Shown here in pieces: positions 53,971 through 63,783 of a stretch of 64,000 nucleotides of DNA; position 1 is the stretch's first letter; each line of letters opens with the position of its first letter. The notes beneath the pieces are model-generated. The model had not been told where the DNA came from. It did no database searches and saw nothing but the letters and a program-made list of their open reading frames with translations. The DNA is taken from contig JABSRD010000006.1 of assembly GCA_013215285.1 (NCBI GenBank), forward strand, positions 1 to 64,000. The letters run 5' to 3'. The DNA is from Candidatus Nitrosopumilus sp. (lineage in GTDB: Archaea; Thermoproteota; Nitrososphaeria; Nitrososphaerales; Nitrosopumilaceae). The position numbers were made by a program, and so were the translations under genes.

Positions 53971-54462
53971 ATGTCAAAGAATAATTTTGTAGGTGCAACA
54001 GGAGCTTATTTTGTAGCTGGTGAACTATCGAAACTAGGATATATTGCATTACTCACAAATAGAAATACTGCTGGAATTGATATTATTGTTTCAAATCCTA
54101 AAACATACAAATCAACAAACATTCAGGTCAAGACTACTGAGAAAAATCCCTATTGGTTATTGAGTAAAAAAGATGAGGAAATACATGAAGATAATTTATT
54201 TTATGTTTTTGTAAAACTAGGTAGAGAGTTAGAATATCATAACATTCCAAATGCATCTGACATTAAGATTCATCACATAGATTGTACGGCATATACAGGT
54301 AGAGATCCTTTAGCCAAAAATTCAGATTGGCATACTGCATCAAACCTTCAAACTGCTACAAGTACAGCTCAGAGACTAGCTAGAGAACATTCCATGAAAT
54401 ATCGTGATTGTGAATGGTGCAAACCTTCATCACCCGAACTTAACACCCATCCGCCTAATTGA
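53971..54462 (+). CDS. PD-(D/E)xK nuclease-like protein
   Basis: 163 residues. GATGAYFVAGELSKLGYIAL (Glu in GEL), then NTAGIDIIVSNPKTYKSTNI and QVKTTEKNPYWLL give E...D...QVK, the core of restriction-type nucleases. The C-terminal YVFVKLGRELEYHNIPNASD fits the same group of small PDDEXK proteins. The neighbouring acidic protein and flanking transposon ends suggest a mobile defence or toxin pair. Confidence 0.68.
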   Translation: MSKNNFVGATGAYFVAGELSKLGYIALLTNRNTAGIDIIVSNPKTYKSTNIQVKTTEKNPYWLLSKKDEEIHEDNLFYVFVKLGRELEYHNIPNASDIKIHHIDCTAYTGRDPLAKNSDWHTASNLQTATSTAQRLAREHSMKYRDCEWCKPSSPELNTHPPN

Positions 54463-54543
54463 ACAATCAGTTGAAAATAGTGAAACTCTACAAAATGACA
54501 CGAAGATTGAACAGTGTAAAAAAATTGACTAATGTCCACATAC

Positions 54544-54555
54544 CTTGACAGAACC
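54544..54555 (-). repeat. Short transposon-end remnant
   Basis: CTTGACAGAACC, the reverse complement of GGTTCTGTCAAG, the terminal motif of this transposon family. No matching left end found, so the segment 53670-54555 may be a cargo remnant. Confidence 0.5.
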
Positions 54556-54621
54556 AACTTTTACAGAATGATTTTCCAAAAAGGAAGAATCTCTGGTAAT
54601 GCTTAAATCAAATAATTCAGT

Positions 54622-55677
54622 TTGATACTTGTGAATAACCTTAACTCTGTTCTGGTATTGTCTCTTTTTACAGTATTAGTGATGGGAGTAATGTTACCAT
54701 CATATGCTGATTATTTATCACCAAAAAAGCAGCTAGAATCAGGTATATTACCTGAGGATGTAATTTGTCGAGAAAGTCGTGTACTTGTAATTAGAGATAA
54801 TAATAATCCTGCTTGTGTACATGAATCCACTGCAAATAAGATGAACTGGAATATCATTGCAACTGAATTTGTACAAAAAGAGATTGTTTCAAACAATGCA
54901 GTTCAAATTGATGATAAAGTAGAAAACATGAAAGATACAAATGGTTTGATAGAACAACATGAATCCATAACAGATAACAAGACAAACAATAATGATGAAC
55001 AAGAACAAGAATTCATAGTATTAGATCTTGGCTCTGATGTAGAGTATGTAGATGATGGCAGAGAAATACATGTTGCATCACAAAGAAGACCGGCTCCTAT
55101 GAATATCTATGAAGATATTGTTGATTCTCAGGAAGACAATAACATAAATAGTAAAGGCTTGTACAGAGTGCCAGCAGGTTTTGCACATGAAAAATATTCT
55201 GTTAATGAAGGTATTGGATTTTATCCACAAGACTGGATGCCAACATATGTTCCAGACGGTTACAAATTGTTATACATTACTAACAATCATTATGTAGATG
55301 GTAGCGGTAAAGTCAGCTTAAACATTCACTTTGTGCCAAACACATTCCGGTTAACAAATCAAACAACAGATTATGATATTCAAAAATCCCATGGATTTAC
55401 AGTTTATGTTATAAAAAAGACTACTCCGCTTGATGAAATTGAAGATCAAATTGAAAGTTACAAAGAATTGAGTGAAGGAAGTTTTGAATATGTTGGAAGA
55501 TTCTTGGATGTGCAAAGAGATGGTAAGATTGTATGGGCATCAGAGACACAAGATCGTTTGAATCCTTATCAGGCCGGTTATTCTTTTCATCCTGATGAAT
55601 ACACATCTGTTGCTGTAATATCTAACTACCTTACTTTAGAAGAGATACAACCAATCTTTAACAATGTCATGAATTGA
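54622..55677 (+). CDS. Secreted protein of ammonia-oxidising archaea, unknown function
   Basis: 351 residues from TTG 54622 (GTG 54631 is an alternative). Signal peptide ending near MLPSYADYLS. Then SGILPEDVICRESRVLVIRD and NPACVHESTANKM, a cysteine motif I recall from many nitrososphaerotal secreted proteins. An acidic linker and a C-terminal domain (GIGFYPQDWMPTYVPDGYKL) follow. Its stop overlaps the start of the next large gene (TTGA), so the two are co-translated. Confidence 0.65.
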   Translation: MILVNNLNSVLVLSLFTVLVMGVMLPSYADYLSPKKQLESGILPEDVICRESRVLVIRDNNNPACVHESTANKMNWNIIATEFVQKEIVSNNAVQIDDKVENMKDTNGLIEQHESITDNKTNNNDEQEQEFIVLDLGSDVEYVDDGREIHVASQRRPAPMNIYEDIVDSQEDNNINSKGLYRVPAGFAHEKYSVNEGIGFYPQDWMPTYVPDGYKLLYITNNHYVDGSGKVSLNIHFVPNTFRLTNQTTDYDIQKSHGFTVYVIKKTTPLDEIEDQIESYKELSEGSFEYVGRFLDVQRDGKIVWASETQDRLNPYQAGYSFHPDEYTSVAVISNYLTLEEIQPIFNNVMN

Positions 55678-58600
55678 AATATGTTTTAATTATTTTTGTA
55701 CTTGTTGCAATTGGTGTTTTTAGTTATACTCAGGATGCATACGCACAACTTGCATGTAATGATCCTCACTGTTATGCATTAGAACGACATAGACAGAACT
55801 TTGTTGATGGACTAGAATATGATTTGGCGGCACCTGATTTATGGATTGATAGAAATACATGTACGGATATTGCAGTATCTACTGGTTGGTTAATTTCAGC
55901 TAGCAATTCAGAATGGGCAGAGGCAGGAGTGACAAAAGGATATCTACAAAATCTTGATGGAACAACTACATGCATTACACAACTTAGTACGTACTATGCA
56001 TATAATACTCTAATCGATGATCGTGGTCAATATCGTTATACAGAAATCATAGTCCCAAACGGAAGAGTAGATCCAGGAGACAACATCGATGTTAAAATTC
56101 AAAAAAATGACCAGAACCAAATTTTAGCTTATATAAACACGCCAGACAAACCAGACGAATTTGCATCTGCCAGAATAACACTTCAATCTGACAACAACTA
56201 TTACGCGGACTTTGGAATAGAGGGAACAGTATCTGGCCCAGACGAATACTCTTCAATCCCGATGAGCAAGTATACCAATACCAAAATTCTACGTAATAAT
56301 TCTTGGAGTAACTTACCTAGTACTGCCACCATATCAATTCCGATCACAGGCGAAGGGTATCTTGCCAAGAAATGTCCAAGCAATTCGTTTGTGGCAGGAA
56401 CTGTGACAGAACTTGACTGCAACAATGTGGCTGTAAGAAACCAAATCCCAAGTGTCTCCACCCAGATAATCAACCTGAACACAAATTCACCTTACACAAT
56501 TAGTCTGGATGGTACAGATACAGACAAGGATTATCTTACATACAATCTTGTGGAACTGCCAACCAAGGGAACCCTAAACTACAACAATAAGGGGCAAAAG
56601 ATCCCAAACACTGACGGGTACTCCTCCCAACTAATTTACACTCCAGCAAGTTCCACTCCAGAGTCTGACACAATCCGATACTCTGTAACTGATGGAAGAG
56701 ATGCACATACAAGAGAAGGCCTCATATCAATTGTCGGCCCTGCTCCTGCACCTACAATCCCTGATGCAGTAGATGATTTTGCATATTCACTTTCTGGTAT
56801 GACACTGCACTTTACGTGGAGCCATCCTGATAATGGCGGTTCTGCCATAACGTTTTACAGAGTGGAACGATCATCAGACACTGCAATATGGAATCTGCAC
56901 AACACATACAGCGAGACTGCAACAAGCTTTGACTACACAAGACACCAAGGATATGATCAATACTTTAGGATATTTACAAACAACGCACACGGTGCCTCTG
57001 CCGTATCAAACATACTGCATGTACACATTGCAGATACTACTCCGCCAACAATTACAATACAGAGTCCAACCAGCGGTACCACTGTTGTGACCTCTGATGT
57101 CAAGACAAGTGGATACATCTACGAATCGCAAAGCTCTGGCATCAAAAACATCAAGATAAAAGTTGACGGTGCAGACAGCAGCGATCCCATACTAACTAGT
57201 GTTTTATCACAAGACACCAACATAAAATTTGAATCAATACTGACAGGTATGTCCAACGGCGCACGTACAATTACAGTCTATGCAGATAATGGTGACTCGT
57301 ACACTGCAAGCAACAGCGTCACCATTACAATTGCAGTACCTACATCAAAGACACTTGATTCCTTTTCAGATGACTTTGAATCAACAATGTCAAAGTGGAC
57401 TGTGACAACTGAGGATGACGAGTACTGGAGCATAAGAAACTCTCCAATAGTGCAGGTGCCTGGATCATCATCTGCAAACAAGGTGGCAGGTACTGAGGAC
57501 TGTGATAACATATGCACCATGAGCATGATTGACAATGTTGATCTCTCCAAGATGATATCACCCAAACTTAGTTTTTATCGGTTTGTGGCAACAGGAGCTG
57601 ATGTCTCTGCAAAAGAGGGGATCTTAGCGTACGTATCTGAGAATGATGGTAGCACATGGTCTGTTCTTGAGAGGTTTACTGCCGATGAGTCAGACGATGA
57701 CGGAGCATGGCACAAGGAGGAATATGATCTGAGCAGTTATAGTACCAGTACAAAATTCAAGCTAAAGTTTGAGGCAATCTCCAGTAGTAACAGCGAGGAT
57801 ACCGAACTTGATGATATTATCATTTATGACGCAAGTGCAGACACCACACCGCCAACAATCACTGTACCTGCAAACATTGCAAAAGAAGCAACAGGAACGC
57901 TTACAAAACTCACCATACAAAACGCTACTGCAACTGATGCCTCTACACCAATCATTATTAATCACAATGGTACCATTCCAATGAATAATGGATTTCCACT
58001 TGGAGTTACAATAATCAACTGGACTGCAACAGATTCATCGGGAAATACTGCAACAGATTATCAGACCATTACCCTGCAGGATACAACTCCTCCCGTATTA
58101 ACATTAAACGGTGAATCATTAATTACCATTCCATACAACTCTGAATACATTGATGCAAGAGCAACTGCAACAGATTTGGTGGATGGCAACCTTACTGAAT
58201 CCATTGTTATTACAACCCAAGTAGATACAAAAATTCCCAATACATACACAATAACGTATGACGTAGTAGATAGTTATGGAAATCAGGCAATTTCTATATC
58301 TAGAATAGTTACAGTATCATCTATTCCAATTGATGATATTAATGATGCAAGAGTTGATTATTCTGCAAGTACACTAACAGTTACTGAAGGTGAATCATTA
58401 ATCATAAAGTTACAGTATGATGCACCGCTACAAAATAACAAATGGCAGTGCTTTGAGGTATTGGATGAGAACGGTATCAACGGGCGAAACAACGGTGATA
58501 TTAAATTCTGGAATGACAAAACACTGTTCTCATATGATGGGGAACAGTGGGGTGGTGATAGATACATCGACAATGTATTTTATGGAAAATGCAAGTATTT

Positions 58601-59159
58601 GACAGGTGATCAATTATGGATAAAGATTCCAACCATTCTAGACTATGACAGTACAGAGGGAAATGAGAAATATTACATCCATCTGACAAAGTCCAACACA
58701 AACCCTCAGTTTGAATTACCCATTGAGCTTATCATACTAGAGTCAGGACGCTCAAACCCTGTTGCAACAGTTGATACTGATTCTAGTACACTAACAGTTA
58801 CTGAAGGAGAACCATTTATTGTAAAGTTCCAGTATGATTACACTTTGCCTAAAACCGCATGGGCAAGCTTTGATGTTATTGATTCAGATGGCAATAAAAT
58901 AAGAAGCAATACTGATATCAAACTGTGGAATGATAAAAGTCTCTTCTCATATGATGGAGTACAGTGGGGAGGAACAAGATATCATGACAAGGTGTTTTAT
59001 GGTTCGTACAAATATCTCAAAGGTGATTCTATATGGGTAAAAATTCCAACCTTTACTGATGATGCAATAGATGGTGATAAAACCTACAGACTGCAAGTTA
59101 CAGTTAGGGATGGTGATGTGATCTTCCCTGAAGTTGACCTTACAATACGGGACAAATAA
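55674..59159 (+). CDS. Large secreted multidomain surface protein
   Basis: 1161 residues from a TTG overlapping the previous stop. Signal peptide (about 1-25, ending DAYAQ). About 25-260: beta domain with PHCYALERHRQNFVDGLEYD. Then a cadherin-like unit (DGTDTDKDYLTYNLVELPTK), an FN3 unit (about 365-455), an Ig-like unit, a MAM-like lectin/jelly-roll unit (about 560-720, SFSDDFESTMSKWTVTTEDD), a HYR unit (PPTITVPANIAKEATG), an Ig-like unit, and two C-terminal repeats of about 115 residues, each opening STLTVTEGE and holding W-NDK-LFSYDG-QWGG. Built for adhesion or binding outside the cell. Confidence 0.78.
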   Translation: MKYVLIIFVLVAIGVFSYTQDAYAQLACNDPHCYALERHRQNFVDGLEYDLAAPDLWIDRNTCTDIAVSTGWLISASNSEWAEAGVTKGYLQNLDGTTTCITQLSTYYAYNTLIDDRGQYRYTEIIVPNGRVDPGDNIDVKIQKNDQNQILAYINTPDKPDEFASARITLQSDNNYYADFGIEGTVSGPDEYSSIPMSKYTNTKILRNNSWSNLPSTATISIPITGEGYLAKKCPSNSFVAGTVTELDCNNVAVRNQIPSVSTQIINLNTNSPYTISLDGTDTDKDYLTYNLVELPTKGTLNYNNKGQKIPNTDGYSSQLIYTPASSTPESDTIRYSVTDGRDAHTREGLISIVGPAPAPTIPDAVDDFAYSLSGMTLHFTWSHPDNGGSAITFYRVERSSDTAIWNLHNTYSETATSFDYTRHQGYDQYFRIFTNNAHGASAVSNILHVHIADTTPPTITIQSPTSGTTVVTSDVKTSGYIYESQSSGIKNIKIKVDGADSSDPILTSVLSQDTNIKFESILTGMSNGARTITVYADNGDSYTASNSVTITIAVPTSKTLDSFSDDFESTMSKWTVTTEDDEYWSIRNSPIVQVPGSSSANKVAGTEDCDNICTMSMIDNVDLSKMISPKLSFYRFVATGADVSAKEGILAYVSENDGSTWSVLERFTADESDDDGAWHKEEYDLSSYSTSTKFKLKFEAISSSNSEDTELDDIIIYDASADTTPPTITVPANIAKEATGTLTKLTIQNATATDASTPIIINHNGTIPMNNGFPLGVTIINWTATDSSGNTATDYQTITLQDTTPPVLTLNGESLITIPYNSEYIDARATATDLVDGNLTESIVITTQVDTKIPNTYTITYDVVDSYGNQAISISRIVTVSSIPIDDINDARVDYSASTLTVTEGESLIIKLQYDAPLQNNKWQCFEVLDENGINGRNNGDIKFWNDKTLFSYDGEQWGGDRYIDNVFYGKCKYLTGDQLWIKIPTILDYDSTEGNEKYYIHLTKSNTNPQFELPIELIILESGRSNPVATVDTDSSTLTVTEGEPFIVKFQYDYTLPKTAWASFDVIDSDGNKIRSNTDIKLWNDKSLFSYDGVQWGGTRYHDKVFYGSYKYLKGDSIWVKIPTFTDDAIDGDKTYRLQVTVRDGDVIFPEVDLTIRDK

Positions 59160-59182
59160 TTAGACATCACACATTTGTTTTA

Positions 59183-59233
59183 GGTTCTGTCAAGTTACAG
59201 TGACCTAATTTCTAGTGTAAAGTTTGGTGATCT
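59183..59233 (+). repeat. Left terminal inverted repeat of transposon copy 6
   Basis: Begins GGTTCTGTCAAGTTACAG and contains TTTCTAGTGTAAAGT, both as in copy 2. Partner not visible. Confidence 0.68.
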
Positions 59234-59305
59234 AAAATGACTAATTTATCAATTAACCCATAATTAGAATTTGTTGTAATTCCATGATTCATAAAGCATT
59301 TGAAA

Positions 59306-59354
59306 TCAAATGGAATGAGAGGTTGGATTTTGTTTGTAATTACGCAACTCATCT
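59306..59354. repeat. 49-bp repeat, also at 15231-15279
   Basis: Six mismatches to the copy beside the IS66 remnant. Here no IS66 gene is next to it. Confidence 0.65.
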
Positions 59355-59559
59355 ATTGTATATGCTTGATAATTTTTTGTGCTAATCCTTTAAAATCTTC
59401 ATCACATTTTGCTACACTATCATTTTGAACTCCAACAATTTCACTACCACTTAATTCAAAAATCGGTTTTTTTACTTCTTGAGCTTTTGGTGCTAAACTA
59501 TGATAACTCTTAAAATCACCCAATTTATGAGAGCCATTATTCAATAAAACAAAATACAC
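59353..59559 (-). CDS. Small unknown protein in transposon copy 6
   Basis: 68 residues from a GTG start: YFVLLNNGSHKLGDFKSYHS, then EVKKPIFELSGSEIVGVQND. No family recognised. It could be a fragment, as a 49-bp repeat abuts its end. Confidence 0.4.
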   Translation of the reverse strand: MYFVLLNNGSHKLGDFKSYHSLAPKAQEVKKPIFELSGSEIVGVQNDSVAKCDEDFKGLAQKIIKHIQ

Positions 59560-59632
59560 TGTTAAATCTCAGGAGCTTTTCAATAGACCGTTAAATTAGA
59601 GACTTTTTGTGTTGAGTAGGTGCTTGAAGTAA

Positions 59633-61810
59633 TCAATCAAAACTCAAGGATTTCCAGTCAGAGAAATCTTTCTCATCATATTCATATTCCTCATTATCAT
59701 TGTACAACCATTCGCCTTTTTGAAATACTGTAATTCCGCCAAAAACTTTCTTGGATTTATTATCTCTAAGATACTTTGATAATGCTTCTGCCTTTGGTTT
59801 GGCAATTTTAGCTGTAAATCCAGCTTTTGTATCATACAGTCCTATTCTTCCATCTTTCATGAAAACAACAAAATCAACGTAGAACGCATGAGGTTCACCA
59901 TTATCAGGATCAACATATTTTATGGCAAAGTATTTCTTGTCATTTACCTCATTTTTGAACCACCATTTTACCTCATTTTCTTCTTCAAGGAAATCCATAA
60001 ACCTGATTTCATTTTCCACATCTGTTTTGATATATGATGGTAACATTATGCATTTTTTGTAATTTTTTTCCTTGTAGATTTTTGTGTATTCTGTACCTTC
60101 TGGTATGTTCCATTTTGGAATATTTTCAATCTCACGTTCAATCTTGTCTACAATATCTCGTGTAAACTGGTCTTTTGCCACATTGATTGTCTTGATAAAA
60201 CAATCCCTATTTTTTGGAGAAAGTGTTATGGTTTCCATATCCATCAGATCAGTGATTTTTGTATTATCTTTAAAAAATTGATGGATGCAACGTTTGATAA
60301 CTGCATGAGAATGCTCTTTTGCAAACGGTTCTGTCATATCTCTTGCAAACACATCAAATCTATTTTGCAAGTCCATAGGACTTAATTTTATAGATAATAA
60401 GCCACCTTGAAGATTTTGTTCCTTATCTAGTTGTATGATTTCTGCATCTGTTATTATTTTATTTTTAAGTTTGGTAACATCTAATGATATTTTATCTATA
60501 ACGTGTTGTTTATTAGCAACTGTGGAAAATATTTTACGAAATTCTGCATTAAGACGTGTTTTTTCATGCTGTCGTTTTATGTATATGGATTTCAAGTCAA
60601 CTGGATCATTAAGATCATTCCTTCTTATTGATTCATAGATTGTAAGGTAGTCTTTTGTTACATCTTCCGCAATTTGTACTTCTTTGATATTTGTATAGAC
60701 ATAGGCACGATTTAGTTCATCATTGTCATAATGTTTTATTTCAGGCATTCTAATTATTCTTCCAATAGTTTGTATTGAAAATTCAAACTTTTTCCATTCC
60801 CTGAATAACACCAAAATTGATGAACGTGGACAATCCCAACCAACCGTTATTGCTTGTTTAAAGATTAACACTTCTACTTCATTAGTATTCTTTTCAATAT
60901 TTTCAAGATTTATTTTATTGTCTTTATCTGAAAGATAAATTGCAAGCTTTCCATTTTCTGTGTTTATACTGAATTTTGAATCCAATAACCTGATTATCTG
61001 GTCTTTTCTGTCTAACATTCCTCTGCGTGCATCTGGTAGTTGGATTAGAACGAGTGGGTTCACATCTGAGTTTTCATTTTCATAATTATTTTTTAGTTGT
61101 TGTCTTTTTTCAAGTGCAGTCTTTATGATTAACACGTCTGTTGTACTGTTTATAATATTACTTAATTTATGATTTAATCTGATGGATTTTTTCACCATTT
61201 CTTCCTCTTTGACTTCTTGAAGATCAACACTTTGTACATAATCAGTATTGGAGATTTTTGGTGTCGCTGAAACCTCGATTGTTACTTTGGGATTTATTTT
61301 TTGGATTATCTCTTTTGATTTTTCAGAGCTTGCTGTGTGATGACTCTCATCAATGATTAGTATGATCTCTCTACCTTCATCTTTTGTATTTTCAATAACT
61401 TTTGATAGATTAAACTCATTTTCATTCTCTCGTATGTAGATATTTTTTTCCTGATTTATGCTCTGCCAGTTAAAAAATAATATTTCCTTATCATGTATTT
61501 GTTTATCCTGTAAATCCTCAAAAGATGAACAACCCACAGTTTGTAGATCTTCATAATATTTTTCTAATTTTTCTTTACTTTGATCATTTAGTTTATGAAC
61601 AGTAATCCAAATAAATGCAATCTCTTTACCATCAGGTCTATTATCTACAAGTCTTTTGATTAGTTCTGCCATCATTATGGTCTTACCTGAACCAGTTGGA
61701 GACTTGAAAACACAGATTTTATTTGATTCTAAATTGAAAAATTCATCTACTTTTTGTTTTAACTCACTTACGTGCTTTTCTTGATAGTTTCTTAGTTTGA
61801 ACATACGCAA
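59633..61810 (-). CDS. res: Type III restriction enzyme, Res subunit
   Basis: 725 residues. Superfamily 2 helicase: Walker A FKSPTGSGKTIMMAELI at about 37-53, Walker B IDESHHTAS, motif III VSATPK, motif VI QTIGRIIRMPE. The C-terminal nuclease domain has HAFYVDFVVFMKDGRIGLYD followed by TKAG, the PD...D-x-K type core. It cleaves DNA with the Mod subunit at unmethylated sites after ATP-driven movement. Its start overlaps the mod end by 47 bases. Confidence 0.87.
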   Translation of the reverse strand: MRMFKLRNYQEKHVSELKQKVDEFFNLESNKICVFKSPTGSGKTIMMAELIKRLVDNRPDGKEIAFIWITVHKLNDQSKEKLEKYYEDLQTVGCSSFEDLQDKQIHDKEILFFNWQSINQEKNIYIRENENEFNLSKVIENTKDEGREIILIIDESHHTASSEKSKEIIQKINPKVTIEVSATPKISNTDYVQSVDLQEVKEEEMVKKSIRLNHKLSNIINSTTDVLIIKTALEKRQQLKNNYENENSDVNPLVLIQLPDARRGMLDRKDQIIRLLDSKFSINTENGKLAIYLSDKDNKINLENIEKNTNEVEVLIFKQAITVGWDCPRSSILVLFREWKKFEFSIQTIGRIIRMPEIKHYDNDELNRAYVYTNIKEVQIAEDVTKDYLTIYESIRRNDLNDPVDLKSIYIKRQHEKTRLNAEFRKIFSTVANKQHVIDKISLDVTKLKNKIITDAEIIQLDKEQNLQGGLLSIKLSPMDLQNRFDVFARDMTEPFAKEHSHAVIKRCIHQFFKDNTKITDLMDMETITLSPKNRDCFIKTINVAKDQFTRDIVDKIEREIENIPKWNIPEGTEYTKIYKEKNYKKCIMLPSYIKTDVENEIRFMDFLEEENEVKWWFKNEVNDKKYFAIKYVDPDNGEPHAFYVDFVVFMKDGRIGLYDTKAGFTAKIAKPKAEALSKYLRDNKSKKVFGGITVFQKGEWLYNDNEEYEYDEKDFSDWKSLSFD

Positions 61811-63515
61811 ATATCCTCTTGTATACGTTTAGTATGGCAGAAGGTATTGGTTTTAAAGTTACCAGTTGATCGACCTCTATAAATTCCTCATCATCTATTT
61901 CATCAGTCAATGAAAATACGTATGTATTGATTTTTTTGTTTAGTTTTAGAATTTCTTTTTTAAATGGTTCTATCCCATCATAATAATAGATGATTCCAAG
62001 ATAATAATCACTATGATTTTTGAAGATCTTGAATTGATTACCTTCTTTAACCAGTTCAAAACAATCTTCTTTTAAACATAACATTTCAGTTGATTGTTCT
62101 ACCATTGTTTTTTTGTTCTGATCGGTTGGTTCAAAATTTATAAAATACGTTTTAAAATATTTAAGATTTCCACCTAGACCCTCAATCTTTTTACCTTTGG
62201 CATTTTTATAACCTTTAATTACTTTTTTTAGTCGTGGATAACATACATCTGTACAAATGTTGTTTTCATTATTTGTACAAAGTATGAATCTTCTAGTTCC
62301 TCCATCTTCTTTGTTTAATTCTAAAACAGCATGACCTGTAGTACCTGAGCCTGCAAAAAAATCCAATACTGTTGAATTATTTTTTGATATGAGTTTTAAA
62401 ATATCATATGTAGTCCATAATGATTTTGGGTATGGAAATGTATCTTTTTTTCTTAGAATATTTCGCAACAACATAATTCCATGACTTGAAGCATCATAAC
62501 GAGGATCATACCATACAGACCTAGGTTTCTTACTGGTTATGTTGAGTAGTCTACGTTTTTTAAAAATTTTATATTCATTTTTGATATGTCGTACTATCAA
62601 TTCAGTATCTTTCTTTTTCAAAAATGTGTCTTTTCCCCACTTCCAAACTTTTTCATCACCTGAATTATTTATCGGAAGTAATTTGACAGAACCTTTAGTT
62701 TGTATCGCATCAAGTTTGTTGGTTTTAGGATTATAATAGATCGGATAAAACATTTTTGGTCTTGTATGACGATCAGAGTTATTTCCACCTCGCATATATG
62801 TCACAAGTAAGTAATTTGAAATTTCATCTTTCATATTATATGTATTAATTTCTTTATTTGTAAGATCAAAATAACCAACGTCAGAATTATTTGGGTTTAT
62901 TGAATAGATCAACATATACTCATGCATTGTAGCAAAATGTGTATCGTCGTTTCTTCCTCTTGGATTGTGGACAACGGTAATTGTACTTAAACGGTTTTTC
63001 TCATCAAATATTTCATCCATTAATAATCTTAGTGTGTGTACTTCGTAATCATCAATAGAAACAATAATTTTACCTGATTTTGTAAGAAGTGTTTTTGCTA
63101 ACTTCAATCTCTTATTCATGAATGAAAGCCATTTACTATGACGAAAACCATCATCTTTATCAACAAAATTATTGTTGTATTTCCATGTCTTATTTCCTGT
63201 ATTATAGGGCGGATCAATGTAAATTACATCAATTTTATTTTTATGTGTATAACTCAAAACTGAAAGAGTATGATAATTATCGCCTTCAATTAAAATATTA
63301 TTTGGTTTTGATATATCCTCAATTCCATTTTTTGTAACATCTTTTAGAACAGGCAGTTTTTCCTGTATTTCTTCTTCAAAAACCTCTTTGGTTCTTTCCT
63401 CATCCCAGATTATACCGTATTTTTTTCTTTTTTCTAATTTTTTGATCTCTTTAATTAATTCAGTTTGTGACCAACTGGAATAATCAATTTTTTTTGGTTT
63501 ACCATTAACTACCAT
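61764..63515 (-). CDS. mod: Type III DNA adenine methyltransferase, Mod subunit
   Basis: 583 residues. DPPYNTGNKTW (motif IV) at about 113 precedes DFFAGSGTTGHAVLEL (motif I) at about 390, the beta-class order of type III Mod proteins. The segment between is the target-recognition domain (about 190-350), which sets the recognised sequence and cannot be predicted here. Gives both methylation and site recognition to the R-M complex. Six bases from the RHH-type gene upstream. Confidence 0.88.
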   Translation of the reverse strand: MVVNGKPKKIDYSSWSQTELIKEIKKLEKRKKYGIIWDEERTKEVFEEEIQEKLPVLKDVTKNGIEDISKPNNILIEGDNYHTLSVLSYTHKNKIDVIYIDPPYNTGNKTWKYNNNFVDKDDGFRHSKWLSFMNKRLKLAKTLLTKSGKIIVSIDDYEVHTLRLLMDEIFDEKNRLSTITVVHNPRGRNDDTHFATMHEYMLIYSINPNNSDVGYFDLTNKEINTYNMKDEISNYLLVTYMRGGNNSDRHTRPKMFYPIYYNPKTNKLDAIQTKGSVKLLPINNSGDEKVWKWGKDTFLKKKDTELIVRHIKNEYKIFKKRRLLNITSKKPRSVWYDPRYDASSHGIMLLRNILRKKDTFPYPKSLWTTYDILKLISKNNSTVLDFFAGSGTTGHAVLELNKEDGGTRRFILCTNNENNICTDVCYPRLKKVIKGYKNAKGKKIEGLGGNLKYFKTYFINFEPTDQNKKTMVEQSTEMLCLKEDCFELVKEGNQFKIFKNHSDYYLGIIYYYDGIEPFKKEILKLNKKINTYVFSLTDEIDDEEFIEVDQLVTLKPIPSAILNVYKRIFAYVQTKKLSRKARK

Positions 63516-63521
63516 GAATAA

Positions 63522-63695
63522 TCACTTTGATTTTTTATACTCCTTTTTGATTGGATTATTTTTCATGTAATCGTGCATGGCAAATTCTAATTCAGTATTG
63601 GCATTTCTGGTATTGCCATGCTTTTTTAATGCATATCCCTGAAAATCTTCCCAAATATTTTCATCCAAAGTCAGACTAGTTTTTTTCCGTGTCAT
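63522..63695 (-). CDS. Ribbon-helix-helix-type small regulator
   Basis: 57 residues from ATG 63695: MTRKKTSLTLDENIWEDFQG, AMHDYMKNNPIKKEYKK. The start (K-T-S-L-T-L-D-E-N-I-W) is a typical RHH strand-helix. First gene of the R-M operon and divergent from the transposase, so it may control both. Confidence 0.68.
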   Translation of the reverse strand: MTRKKTSLTLDENIWEDFQGYALKKHGNTRNANTELEFAMHDYMKNNPIKKEYKKSK

Positions 63696-63699
63696 TGTT

Positions 63700-63783
63700 C
63701 ATATATAAGGGTACCTGTATATAAAGATACCTATATGGTTATGAATAGATAATCTTTTATAGATATACAGTTATCTATACAAT
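63700..63783. promoter_or_regulatory. Operator-like repeats between R-M operon and transposase
   Basis: GGGTACC near 63709 and GATACCTATAT near 63727, then the inverted pair ATAGATAA (63745-63752) and TTATCTAT (63771-63778) just before the transposase. Confidence 0.5.
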
